This document shows positions 1 through 8,267 of a DNA stretch of 64,000 bases, piece after piece. The position numbers and the translations under genes were made by a program. Below the pieces are notes generated by a model that saw nothing but the letters and a program-made list of their open reading frames with translations, made no database searches and was not told where the DNA came from. This stretch comes from Methylophaga sp. GTDB taxonomy: Bacteria > Pseudomonadota > Gammaproteobacteria > Nitrosococcales > Methylophagaceae. Numbering within the stretch: the stretch's first letter is position 1; each line of letters starts with the position of its first letter. The stretch spans positions 1-64,000 of the forward strand of contig NVWQ02000010.1 in the NCBI GenBank assembly GCA_002733715.2. The letters are read 5' to 3'.

Positions 1-34
1 TAAACTCTTGGGTATAACGTTTTCCTTTGCTCAT
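1..34 (-). CDS. IS3-family transposase OrfA, N-terminal 11 residues (partial)
   Basis: Reading leftward from the ATG at 34-32 gives MSKGKRYTQEF, the usual opening of OrfA proteins of IS3-family elements, which are small helix-turn-helix subunits made before the OrfAB frameshift product. An AGAGG-like ribosome binding site lies just upstream. The gene runs off the window, so nothing can be said about its integrity. Confidence 0.65.
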   Translation of the reverse strand, partial: MSKGKRYTQEF

Positions 35-98
35 AAACACCTCTGTTTGAAGTTACATTGTAACTGTTAAAAGTGTCTAGCAAAATCTGGGAAGTCCA
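1..98 (-). mobile_element. IS3-family insertion sequence, terminal part
   Basis: The left edge cuts an insertion sequence, of which only the end upstream of orfA is inside the window. Bases 74-98 read on the minus strand start TGGACTTCCCAGATTTTG, an IS3-like terminal inverted repeat, followed by a short leader and the first codons of an OrfA transposase. The element end at 98 falls inside the tnsB-like gene to its right. The other terminus and the target duplication lie outside the window. Confidence 0.7.
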
Positions 99-253
99 CT
101 ACATCCAGTGAGAACTTTAGCAATGATTCGCTTATTTCTAAGAAACTGTTTTCGTTTAGAAAGTGGGAGTAGATCTATTTCTATATAAGGCCATGACTCA
201 AATGACATTAAGTTTGGTTGAGTTTCAAGACGTTGTTTCCATGTCATTTGCAT
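99..253 (-). pseudogene. tnsB: TnsB-like DDE transposase, N-terminal fragment interrupted by IS3
   Basis: The reading frame opens at ATG 253 inside the end of tnsA (an ATGCAAATGA overlap, typical of translational coupling) and runs about 51 codons until the IS3 end at 98. The peptide contains SWPYIEIDLLPLSKRKQF and then a basic helix. I recognise this as the start of TnsB/TniA-type transposases, before their helix-turn-helix and DDE domains. The assignment rests mainly on position directly after tnsA, since the catalytic part is not visible. The insertion should have inactivated transposition unless an intact copy exists elsewhere. Confidence 0.55.
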
Positions 254-927
254 AGAGATACCTCTGTATCTAGTCCAATTTCACGATCATTAAAATCAAT
301 TTTCAACTTTCCTCTGTGAACTAATCTAAACAGTGAAATTTCCCGAGCTCGTCCATTAATTCTGTTACCGATTGAAATAATGTCACCTATTGTTTTCTTC
401 TGTTCCAGAAGAAACTCTTCCCACAATCCAATTTCTTCTGTTTCGGTATTTTCCAATACAGCGCTAATTAAAGTCCTAATAATATGCAGCCAGTTGAGTG
501 CAATCATTTCATTTTCAAGAATAGATTCATTTGATATAACCTCAAACTTTATGTTGTGGTAATCAAAAAATAATTCCAGAGGAACTTTTAATTCTTCATT
601 AAAATCACCTGAAGGTTTAAGCTCTACGACATACCTCTTACCTGACTTTACGTAATAACAGTCAGGGACATATCTTCTCTTTCCTTTGATAAGCAGAGAT
701 AATGGCTGCGGCGTAAAGCTTGAGACATTTGGATCCGCTTCCAATAAAGATGCATGAAGAAGCTCCGAATAACTATGAAAAATACCTATGTCGGTAAACT
801 TGATAAACCGTTGCTGATAGCAGTCCGCACTGCGTAATATTTTTGAAGCAGATCTGACTTGTTGTACGGGGAGCAAAGTATTCGAAGTAACGCTTTGAAC
901 CCGTTTAATATTTTTTAACTCATACAT
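244..927 (-). CDS. tnsA: TnsA-like endonuclease of a Tn7-like transposon
   Basis: TnsA nicks the 5-prime ends of a Tn7-like element, so that with TnsB the element is excised by cut-and-paste. The 227-residue protein shows the restriction-endonuclease-like core expected of the TnsA N-terminal domain: an acidic helix (SELLHASLLEADP, around residues 54-66), Asp89 in RYVPDCYY, and Glu102-x-Lys104 in VVELKP, matching the family's E...D...ExK order. I chose the ATG at 927 because GGAAAG lies 7 bases upstream; the ATG at 945 has no ribosome binding site. The gene overlaps the truncated tnsB-like gene. No TnsC, TnsD or TniQ is visible because the operon continues off the left edge. Confidence 0.75.
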   Translation of the reverse strand: MYELKNIKRVQSVTSNTLLPVQQVRSASKILRSADCYQQRFIKFTDIGIFHSYSELLHASLLEADPNVSSFTPQPLSLLIKGKRRYVPDCYYVKSGKRYVVELKPSGDFNEELKVPLELFFDYHNIKFEVISNESILENEMIALNWLHIIRTLISAVLENTETEEIGLWEEFLLEQKKTIGDIISIGNRINGRAREISLFRLVHRGKLKIDFNDREIGLDTEVSLCK

Positions 928-1074
928 TTTTAGACTTTCCAACATAGAGATAAATCAAAAGGTTAATGACTACTTAGACTACTTATATACAATCACAGTA
1001 AATAAGGGAATAGATAACATTAAAGTGTGTTGTTTATTACACCTTTTGATATGATTAGGATAAGTGAGGTGATT
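928..1074. promoter_or_regulatory. divergent control region between tnsA and the MerR-like gene
   Basis: This AT-rich spacer separates two divergent genes. It holds a 10-base inverted repeat, ATCAAAAGGT at 954-963 and ACCTTTTGAT at 1041-1050. It also holds two tandem copies of GACTACTTA at 968-985. Such an arrangement suits operator sites for a regulator controlling both directions, or transposase-binding sites at the element end. I cannot separate these possibilities from sequence alone. Confidence 0.45.
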
Positions 1075-1524
1075 ATGAAGACTGAAACAAGAGGTTATAA
1101 ACCCCATCTAGTCAGAGATATACTCGGCTTGAGTAAAGAGCGATTTCGTTATTGGCGAAATAAACTTGATCCCAAACCACATCGCTCGTACTTTACTTAT
1201 TCCGATATTCTTGCTTATAGAATCATGAAAACACTTATTGAAGATAAGCGGGAGCCAGTAGAGTTTCTATCTAGATTTGATTGGTCTGAACTTTTTAAGT
1301 TTCTCACGGTAACAAGCACTCAAGATTTGAGAATAATGGTAGTAGCTCTTCATGTAGAATCGAATAGCATGACTATTCATTCTCTTGAAGATATTGCTAA
1401 CAATAAGAGTAATAAGGTTATCTTTGTATACTTTGAAGAGCTCATTGAAGAACAGTTTAGCGCATTTGTTCAACTAGGCAGTCCGCACAACATCGTTCCA
1501 ATTACTCAAACACTTAAAGCCTGA
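1075..1524 (+). CDS. MerR-like helix-turn-helix regulator, associated with a Tn7-like element
   Basis: A 149-residue protein with an N-terminal winged helix-turn-helix of MerR type: residues 6-50 include GYKPHLVRDILGLSKERFRYW followed by a Tyr/Asp-rich wing (YFTYSDILAYRIMKTLI). The C-terminal part, about 90 residues, has no recognisable effector domain. The start at ATG 1075 is preferred over 1027 because GAGG sits 5 bases upstream and the helix begins right after it. The gene is divergent from tnsA, which suggests it represses the transposon genes or itself. MerR-type regulators are known next to some Tn7-like CRISPR transposons, but no Cas gene is seen here. Confidence 0.5.
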   Translation: MKTETRGYKPHLVRDILGLSKERFRYWRNKLDPKPHRSYFTYSDILAYRIMKTLIEDKREPVEFLSRFDWSELFKFLTVTSTQDLRIMVVALHVESNSMTIHSLEDIANNKSNKVIFVYFEELIEEQFSAFVQLGSPHNIVPITQTLKA

Positions 1525-1690
1525 TCATTCCTTTTTCATTTTATGAATCTACTCAGATTAGCAAGTAATGAACCAAAGAATATAGAGGTTTACATATAGG
1601 TTGGGCTTGATCAATGTAACGGCACTTTATCAATGAACTCGGCAAGTCTGCCAGTATATGTAGTCAACTTTACTTAGCCATTACACAAAT

Positions 1691-1720
1691 AACAATATAT
1701 ATTGTTACAATATATGTTGT
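1691..1720. promoter_or_regulatory. palindromic operator candidate upstream of the Jet-like operon
   Basis: AACAATATATATTGTT at 1691-1706 is a perfect 16-base palindrome. It is followed directly by ACAATATATGTTGT (1707-1720), a near copy of the same motif. It lies 55-85 bases before the first gene of the operon, where a promoter is expected. The likely ligand is the WYL regulator at the end of the operon, since BrxR/CapW-type proteins bind inverted repeats. That link is inference. Confidence 0.5.
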
Positions 1721-1775
1721 TTTGATATATGATATATACTACATTAAAATAAACCATAAACGAATGAGGTGTTTC

Positions 1776-4700
1776 ATGGGGGCCATCAACTCTGGGCTAA
1801 CTAGAATTATACTTATAGATAGCTACCTTCCTGGAAAGCGCTACATTATCGATCTTCATGGTCAAACCAACATTACTGGAGACAATGGGCTAGGAAAAAC
1901 AAGTCTTATTAAGCTTCCTGTCATATTTTATGGTGAGAGGCCAACAAAACTAGGGATTCAACATAATATAGATATGAATCACAAAGGATTTAGTGGGAGA
2001 TATTTACCTAGAGATGGTTCTTATGTGATTTTTGAGTATAAAGCTCAAGGTAATTTAAAGTGTGCTGTTTTTCTCCCTGATAAAAATACAGAAGAAGGAT
2101 TGTGTCGATACTTCATTGACACCAATTACAATGATGAGCTGTTTTTTGATGACGATAATAATACTCCTATATCGCGCGACACATTTATTCAACGGTTAAC
2201 ACAGAAAAACATCCGTAACTACTCACCTCGAACTTATGAGCTTTATCGAAGTGTTCTTCTTGATGGGACCGTTAAGGGCCAGACTCATTTTTCAATGGTG
2301 CCAGCAGGTGCGAGAATGTCACGTTTACATGACTTATTTAGCGGTATGTTGAATCGATCTGCCGACTTCACTGTTTTATGTAAGATAATTGAGGGATGGG
2401 CACACAATGATATTCCTAATGACGCTGCAGAAAGTTTAAAAAACTTCAAGGTCGATAAAGGCCAGTTACAAAGTTGGGTTAAGGAGTATCAAGCACAAAA
2501 CCGACTAAACTCAAGCGTTAAGCCTGAGCTTATAAAGCAAATTAAAGACTCGTATGAAGAGTATAAGTTTAATAGTGGGTTAATCCCCCTTGTTGCAGAA
2601 AAAGCGGCTTCACTTAAAGCTAAAATTAAACAACAAATAATAGATGATCAATCTGAGTATGACGCATCGGTAGCCGAAATTAACACTGGAAAAAAAAGAG
2701 CACAGGAATCAGAGGGAAAATATAGTGCTGAGAAAGAAGTTTTAAAAACTAAACTTAATTCCGTTCAAGCAAAACTAGACACGCTAGAGTCTTGTAAAAA
2801 AGAATATGAAACAACCATTGGCTCTAACTATCAAAGTAGGATAAATAAACTTGGCCAACATAAAAGCTCATTTAAGCTTGCAGAAAATAGCTTAAAGCAA
2901 CTGAATGCTGAATCTGAAAATATAGAATCGTGGCACACCAACAAAAAAAATGAAGTAATCGCACAATTTGAGAGTGAATGGATGAACTATAAAGTGCAGT
3001 TAGCTGAACTTAGTTCTAAGCAGCAATCTGAAATTCACGGTATGCAGCAACAGCACGTTGATCAGCTTTCGATTATGGATAACAATCATCAGCAAGACAT
3101 ATTGCCAATTACCACTAAAATAAGCGATTTAGAACTGGATTCACAGCGTATTACTACTAGGATTGATAATCCAGTTGTACCTAAAGAATTGAGCGATCTT
3201 CAAGATCAAGTGAATGATAGTATAGAAACACTGACCAATAAAAGAAGTGAGTATTTAGAAATAATAGAAGAACAAAATCAAACTGTTGATGTTAATAAAC
3301 AAGACCATCAAAAACAGGATGGCAAATTCGATGATATCGAGCAAAAACGGAATGATGTATTGGATGAATTAGGAGAAATAGATAAAAAATTAAATAGCCA
3401 TCAAAATAGCCTATTAAATTTTCTTAAAACAAATGTGAAAGGTTGGGAGGATACGTTCGGCAAGGTTGTTAAAGAAGAGGTGCTAACCAACTATAAGCTT
3501 GATCCACATATCATCAATGATGATGATAATTTGTTATTCGGAATATCCATTGATACTAGTGCGTTGCCTGAACCATCTACATTCGACATTGTTCTTCTGG
3601 AGTCTGAAAAAGACAAACAAGTGCAAGAACTGGAAAGTATTGAATCATTACTAACAAAACATGAAAATATTCTGAATTCATCCTATACAAAATGGAAGAA
3701 GTCTAAAGATGTTCTTGCCAATACTAATTCGTTATTGCGTAAATTAAAGCCGCAACGAGAAGCGCTGGATAAACAATCTGAATATATTCAAAAAGACATC
3801 GAGAATTGGATAAAAAATGTTAGAAAAGATGGTGATACTGAACTTAAAGAAATAGAAATCAAGATAGAGACTGCGACATTAAACTTAAGTGATGTAGGTG
3901 AAAAACATAGATTAGAACGGCAGTCATTGATAGATGATTACAACTTGACACTAACGAATATTAAATCAAGGAATGAAGAGGCCAAAAGATCTATTCAATC
4001 TGATATGGACACATTAGGTGATAGAAAAGAAAAAGCTATTAATGAACTGCAAGAGATTCGTGATACCAATCTCTCTAAAAAAGGCATAGACCCTGCTAAA
4101 TTAACATTACTCGAACAACGGATTGACTCGCTAAAAAAATCTGTGGAAGATCTAGAGTCGCTTAGTATCACGGTAGCAGCATACAATAAATTCATGAATA
4201 GTGAATATCCAAAAACCAAGGCATTTAAGCGAGATAAGAAGGAGTTGTCTGGTAGATTAACACAATCTAAAGTTGCTTATTCTAATGCGAGGAACGATTT
4301 ATTCAACGCAGATAAAGCCTTATTGAGTTTAGAGAAAGAATTCAATGTTAGAAAAGAAAAAACAAGAAACCAACATTCGATGTTAATTGAGCTACAGCGT
4401 AAAACACAATCTGTTATTTCATTAAATGAAGAAGGAATGGACTACTCTCTGGGGGAAAACATATCACCTGAACAGCTTAGCAGCATTCATCAAGATGCTG
4501 TTGAAAAGCAGGAAATATCATTTTCACAGCTTAGTAGCTTACTTATCCCTTTAAAAAGCATATTTTTAAGTGATGAAAGCAAAGGCACATCCTTGCATAA
4601 TTACTGGATCAACAATTCACGTAATGAAAACAATCTTATAGAAGTGGCCACACTTATTCTTGATTATCTTGAAAATAGCCATGGAAACAGCCCACAAGAT

Positions 4701-5474
4701 AACGATGTCCGTATCTTACGAAATAGTCTTAACGACCTTGATAAGCTGAATAACTATGTAGATTACATCAGTAACTTCAGCAAAAAAATAACCAAGTTTA
4801 GCAAACAGCTAGATACACACATGGAACAAGTGTCTAGCTTTGAATCGTTACAATCTCTTACTGCGGTCGTGTATTTTAGTTTGACAGATACGCAAACCTG
4901 GAAGGATATGAAAAAGCTAAGTGACGCATATTCGTCATGGAAAGAATTCGAGCTAAAGAATTACAAGCTAGAACATAGAAAGCCTCAATTACCGAGTGCT
5001 GAATTGTTTGAGATGATAGAAGATTATGTCGAAAATTCTAATGATGAACAATTGAGCATAAATGATCTGGCAGATCATATTGATTTTAGAATCCGCTTTT
5101 ACGACAAAGGAGTGGAGAGGCGTGTTAAATCTAAAAAACAACTTTCACAGGCATCATCTAATGCTTTGTCTTATTTGATCCTCGTCGTTCTTTTTATTGG
5201 TTTTGTAAATATGGTAAGAAGAAATCATGATGTTCAGTTTGTGTGGGCATTAGATGAGCTTACTGAGATCAGTAAAAAGAATATCGAAATACTATTGTCG
5301 TTGCTGAATGATAACAACATACATTTGATTTCTGCATGTCCCAATGTGGATGAGCATATCTACGAGCTTTTCGACAAAACTTACGAATTGTACGAAACTG
5401 AAAATAAACAAATTGAGTTAGGTGAAATCATCACTGAAGATGATCTTAATTCCGTTTCATTTATGAATAATTAA
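1776..5474 (+). CDS. jetC: SMC-like ATPase of a Wadjet/Mks-type system (JetC/MksB-like)
   Basis: In Wadjet/MksBEFG the SMC subunit is the DNA-loop-extruding motor of a complex that detects and cleaves plasmid DNA. This 1232-residue protein has SMC architecture: an N-terminal ATP-binding lobe with Walker A GDNGLGKT at residues 35-42, about 900 residues of Lys/Glu/Gln-rich coiled coil broken near the middle by a hinge-like stretch (around residues 540-610), and a C-terminal lobe with a signature-like serine-rich helix (SQASSNALSYLI) and Walker B VWALDE near residue 1157. The start at ATG 1776 follows GAGGT by 5 bases; an upstream ATG at 1722 lacks a ribosome binding site. jetB follows 11 bases downstream. 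Placing the SMC gene first differs from the usual jetABCD order. Confidence 0.75.
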   Translation: MGAINSGLTRIILIDSYLPGKRYIIDLHGQTNITGDNGLGKTSLIKLPVIFYGERPTKLGIQHNIDMNHKGFSGRYLPRDGSYVIFEYKAQGNLKCAVFLPDKNTEEGLCRYFIDTNYNDELFFDDDNNTPISRDTFIQRLTQKNIRNYSPRTYELYRSVLLDGTVKGQTHFSMVPAGARMSRLHDLFSGMLNRSADFTVLCKIIEGWAHNDIPNDAAESLKNFKVDKGQLQSWVKEYQAQNRLNSSVKPELIKQIKDSYEEYKFNSGLIPLVAEKAASLKAKIKQQIIDDQSEYDASVAEINTGKKRAQESEGKYSAEKEVLKTKLNSVQAKLDTLESCKKEYETTIGSNYQSRINKLGQHKSSFKLAENSLKQLNAESENIESWHTNKKNEVIAQFESEWMNYKVQLAELSSKQQSEIHGMQQQHVDQLSIMDNNHQQDILPITTKISDLELDSQRITTRIDNPVVPKELSDLQDQVNDSIETLTNKRSEYLEIIEEQNQTVDVNKQDHQKQDGKFDDIEQKRNDVLDELGEIDKKLNSHQNSLLNFLKTNVKGWEDTFGKVVKEEVLTNYKLDPHIINDDDNLLFGISIDTSALPEPSTFDIVLLESEKDKQVQELESIESLLTKHENILNSSYTKWKKSKDVLANTNSLLRKLKPQREALDKQSEYIQKDIENWIKNVRKDGDTELKEIEIKIETATLNLSDVGEKHRLERQSLIDDYNLTLTNIKSRNEEAKRSIQSDMDTLGDRKEKAINELQEIRDTNLSKKGIDPAKLTLLEQRIDSLKKSVEDLESLSITVAAYNKFMNSEYPKTKAFKRDKKELSGRLTQSKVAYSNARNDLFNADKALLSLEKEFNVRKEKTRNQHSMLIELQRKTQSVISLNEEGMDYSLGENISPEQLSSIHQDAVEKQEISFSQLSSLLIPLKSIFLSDESKGTSLHNYWINNSRNENNLIEVATLILDYLENSHGNSPQDNDVRILRNSLNDLDKLNNYVDYISNFSKKITKFSKQLDTHMEQVSSFESLQSLTAVVYFSLTDTQTWKDMKKLSDAYSSWKEFELKNYKLEHRKPQLPSAELFEMIEDYVENSNDEQLSINDLADHIDFRIRFYDKGVERRVKSKKQLSQASSNALSYLILVVLFIGFVNMVRRNHDVQFVWALDELTEISKKNIEILLSLLNDNNIHLISACPNVDEHIYELFDKTYELYETENKQIELGEIITEDDLNSVSFMNN

Positions 5475-5485
5475 CGGACCTTGAA

Positions 5486-6112
5486 ATGAATTACAATAGT
5501 CAAATATCTCAACTTTTACTTAGTGGTGAAGTGATTTGTGCTTATTCACACCCTTCATTTTTTCAACGGTTGGTCCAAAATGACGAGCTGTTGGTACAAA
5601 TTGAAACCACACTATTGTCACTCGAAAGACGCCTGATTCAGTCTGAGAGCGGCAATACCTTTTACGCTGTAAATGCGACTTTAGATGATAAAGAAAAGTC
5701 GGAAGCAAAAATATATTTTAAATATATCGTACACGATGCACGATACATCTTGTCGTGGCTAGATTTTTTTGCAGAAGTTAGTCAACAGGATATATACATT
5801 CAAGCGGGTGATAAGATTAACTTCTCAGATACTGTAAATGCACTCACATATAATCAATCATTGCAAGAAAAGTTAAGAGCAATACTGAAAGTTAGTTCTA
5901 ATATTGATGTGGTGCAATTAGCAGAAAAACTTTTTGATAGGCTACAGAAAAAAGATAAAGTAATGATTTTGGTGGATCGGCATAAAAGACAATATCAATT
6001 CACAGGAAAGTTAGAGCTGATCCAACAATCCCTTCTTTTTATTGTTGAGCAGAACCTCCTCTATCAGGCTGAACCGGCAGAAGTGTCACAAGAGCAAAGA
6101 GGGATGCTCTAA
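5486..6112 (+). CDS. jetB: KITE-like subunit of the Jet/Mks complex (JetB/MksE-like)
   Basis: A 208-residue protein placed directly between the SMC and the kleisin-like gene. Its N-terminus (SQLLLSGEVICAYSHPSFFQRL) resembles MksE/JetB proteins, in which a short helix is followed by an SGExIC-type motif and winged-helix repeats. The length fits the family (about 200-240 residues). KITE subunits dimerise on the kleisin and help regulate SMC loading and DNA binding. The assignment relies as much on gene order and size as on the weak motif. It ends one base before the start of the next gene, so translation is probably coupled. Confidence 0.55.
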   Translation: MNYNSQISQLLLSGEVICAYSHPSFFQRLVQNDELLVQIETTLLSLERRLIQSESGNTFYAVNATLDDKEKSEAKIYFKYIVHDARYILSWLDFFAEVSQQDIYIQAGDKINFSDTVNALTYNQSLQEKLRAILKVSSNIDVVQLAEKLFDRLQKKDKVMILVDRHKRQYQFTGKLELIQQSLLFIVEQNLLYQAEPAEVSQEQRGML

Positions 6113-7396
6113 ATGGAACAGAAGCACCCCGTAGTAGCTTTAATCGAGAGCATGTACAACGCCCGAGATTTAATCGCTGCACTTTATGATAGCGAAGATG
6201 AAGTCATTATTGATGAGAATAAAAAAAGCGTTAGCAGTCAACTAGGACAACTGTTAAATCTACAACTATTAATTCCGGTTAGCGAAAATACATATTATCT
6301 TGATAGTGATTTCAGCAGATTAATAGATAAAGGCTTACGCCAAGATACGATTTCTTATCTAAACTCTGATATTGGGGCTGAAATAAATAAAATACAGCAT
6401 ATATTTGAAGCATACAAGGAGGCGGTCATTAATGTTAAAACTGCTTCCATACCAAGATATAGGAAGGAATTAAATAAACTATTTATTGCTATCACTCAAC
6501 GGTTCAACAATACAGCAGATGAACTGTTTAACCGTGCTCAATTAAGCTACGGAAAACAAGAATATGGTAATGAACGGATATTGGAAAACCAGTATTACCA
6601 AGATGAGTTGGAGCGGCTTAAAAAAAGCTATTATGAGGTGGTACTATTTTTAGAATCCGAACAGTTTCGTGCTGACGCCATGATGTCTGATCTAATCATC
6701 ATTCTAAAAGGCAGAACAATGGGATTCTTTGATAAAGCAACCCGAACCTTAAAACTATTAAAAGAATTTGCATACCGGGTTAGAGAGCAGGAAATAAGAA
6801 CTGAAAAGTTACGAACCCTAAATAGTTATTTAAAATCAAACCCAACAGAACACTTTGATAATACCATGCAGAAAGCATATGAATGTGATTCACTATGTAT
6901 GAGCTCACCGTTAAAAATAACCACAAATATTGACTATGATAATTCAGAGTTTTTTGATGCCTATGCACATATATTAAGTCAACTAAAAGTAAAGCCTAAT
7001 AGTGAAGGGCGGTATCAAAGACAAAGGAGTAGCTGTTCTGACGGTGATTTAGATAAAGTTAAACGTCAAACAGCTTTGTCTGAAAAACTTTTTTTAACAT
7101 TTATTGAACAGACTCTTACTTCTCAAAAAGCACAATTTGCAAGTAATGCTCTAAATCGTTTTTCTGATCCTGGCGAGATTGATCCTCAATTTTGGATATA
7201 CAAGTTATTGAATGCACTTCAAACTAACAGGCGTATAGGTGGAATTAGATTGCGAGCAAAATTCCAGTACAAAATAATAACCAAAAAGGATAAGGACTAC
7301 TCAGGAAACGTCATTATCCAGGATATTATTTTGGCTCCAAAATCAATTGACAGTGAAATGATAAATACTCTTTATCTGGGAGGAGCTAATGCTTAG
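6113..7396 (+). CDS. jetA: kleisin-like subunit of the Jet/Mks complex (JetA/MksF-like)
   Basis: A 427-residue, mainly helical protein. Its N-terminal 70 residues look like a winged helix (VVALIESMYNARDLIAALYD, then a short wing), and it continues with long helices around residues 100-260, as expected for a kleisin that bridges SMC heads. JetA/MksF proteins are usually about 450-500 residues. The ATG abuts the jetB stop. Its own stop lies 8 bases inside jetD, with GGGAGGAG before the jetD start, so the three genes form one translation unit. No enzymatic motif is visible. The identity is inferred from order, size and predicted fold. Confidence 0.5.
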   Translation: MEQKHPVVALIESMYNARDLIAALYDSEDEVIIDENKKSVSSQLGQLLNLQLLIPVSENTYYLDSDFSRLIDKGLRQDTISYLNSDIGAEINKIQHIFEAYKEAVINVKTASIPRYRKELNKLFIAITQRFNNTADELFNRAQLSYGKQEYGNERILENQYYQDELERLKKSYYEVVLFLESEQFRADAMMSDLIIILKGRTMGFFDKATRTLKLLKEFAYRVREQEIRTEKLRTLNSYLKSNPTEHFDNTMQKAYECDSLCMSSPLKITTNIDYDNSEFFDAYAHILSQLKVKPNSEGRYQRQRSSCSDGDLDKVKRQTALSEKLFLTFIEQTLTSQKAQFASNALNRFSDPGEIDPQFWIYKLLNALQTNRRIGGIRLRAKFQYKIITKKDKDYSGNVIIQDIILAPKSIDSEMINTLYLGGANA

Positions 7397-8267
7397 TAAG
7401 CCGGCAATCAAAATAGCAATGGATATTATCCAAAATGGGGTTAGGCAAAAAAACAAGACAGTGGCAGCTAAGTATTTATCGAGTAAATTTGGTATTGGAA
7501 AATATAATCAGGCTCAAAAATGTTATTTATATAATTCCGGGGATGTGGACACTTTAAAAATAATTCTATCTGCGGAGGGTATTGATTACGCTAATATACT
7601 TTCTTTTAGTGGTTCAAGGAATGATGTAGCAATTGACCATGTTGATGAAAAGCACAGCAGAGAAGCTGTATTTGCATCACCCGTATGTATCAAAGTATTA
7701 ACAGAAGGGTGTGAAATTAATAATATAAAGCTCACCCCATTTGGCTTGGGACATATTCAAATTAATATACCAGATGTAAATTTGATTGATGCTGATCACC
7801 TGATTCTTGTTGAAAACTTAGAGACATTTAAAAGGTTAAATGACGTTATATTACCCAGTATGCCCGAAAAAACTTTGTACTTATGGCGTGGTGGACCAAC
7901 ACAAAAAAATGGGGCTAAGCTCTCTATAGCTAACACTGAAAAGCTAGCAAAAAAATGGAAAACACAATTTCAGCTAAAAACAGGTTATTTTGGTGATTAT
8001 GATTTGAAAGGAATTTCAATTGGTGTTGAAGCAAAAAGTGATTTTTTGTTATTACCTGATATTTCAGAGGTACAGAGCAAGAAGATCAAAGGCAATACGA
8101 CACTTTATAACAAACAAATAGAGGAGTTTACTTTGAAGCGTAATCAGATCGTAAAGTATAAATCGTTAGAAGAGCATGTTTGTTTTATAGAAAATATGGA
8201 AGTTGGCTTCACTCAAGAAAGAATGAGCGCCCATCATATTCCCCATTCTTGGATCACATTAAAATGA
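7389..8267 (+). CDS. jetD: Toprim-fold nuclease subunit (JetD/MksG-like)
   Basis: JetD is the nuclease that cuts DNA captured by the Jet SMC complex; it belongs to the topoisomerase VI A-like DUF2220 group. The Toprim acidic residues are visible: Glu in LVENLETF (residues 139-146) and the DxD of YFGDYDLKG (residues 199-207). A YLWRGG strand lies between them, in family order. The protein is 292 residues, shorter than typical JetD (about 380-400), mostly because the N-terminal DUF3322-like arm is reduced. It overlaps jetA by 8 bases, and its stop overlaps the next start (AAAATGATG). Confidence 0.65.
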   Translation: MLSKPAIKIAMDIIQNGVRQKNKTVAAKYLSSKFGIGKYNQAQKCYLYNSGDVDTLKIILSAEGIDYANILSFSGSRNDVAIDHVDEKHSREAVFASPVCIKVLTEGCEINNIKLTPFGLGHIQINIPDVNLIDADHLILVENLETFKRLNDVILPSMPEKTLYLWRGGPTQKNGAKLSIANTEKLAKKWKTQFQLKTGYFGDYDLKGISIGVEAKSDFLLLPDISEVQSKKIKGNTTLYNKQIEEFTLKRNQIVKYKSLEEHVCFIENMEVGFTQERMSAHHIPHSWITLK

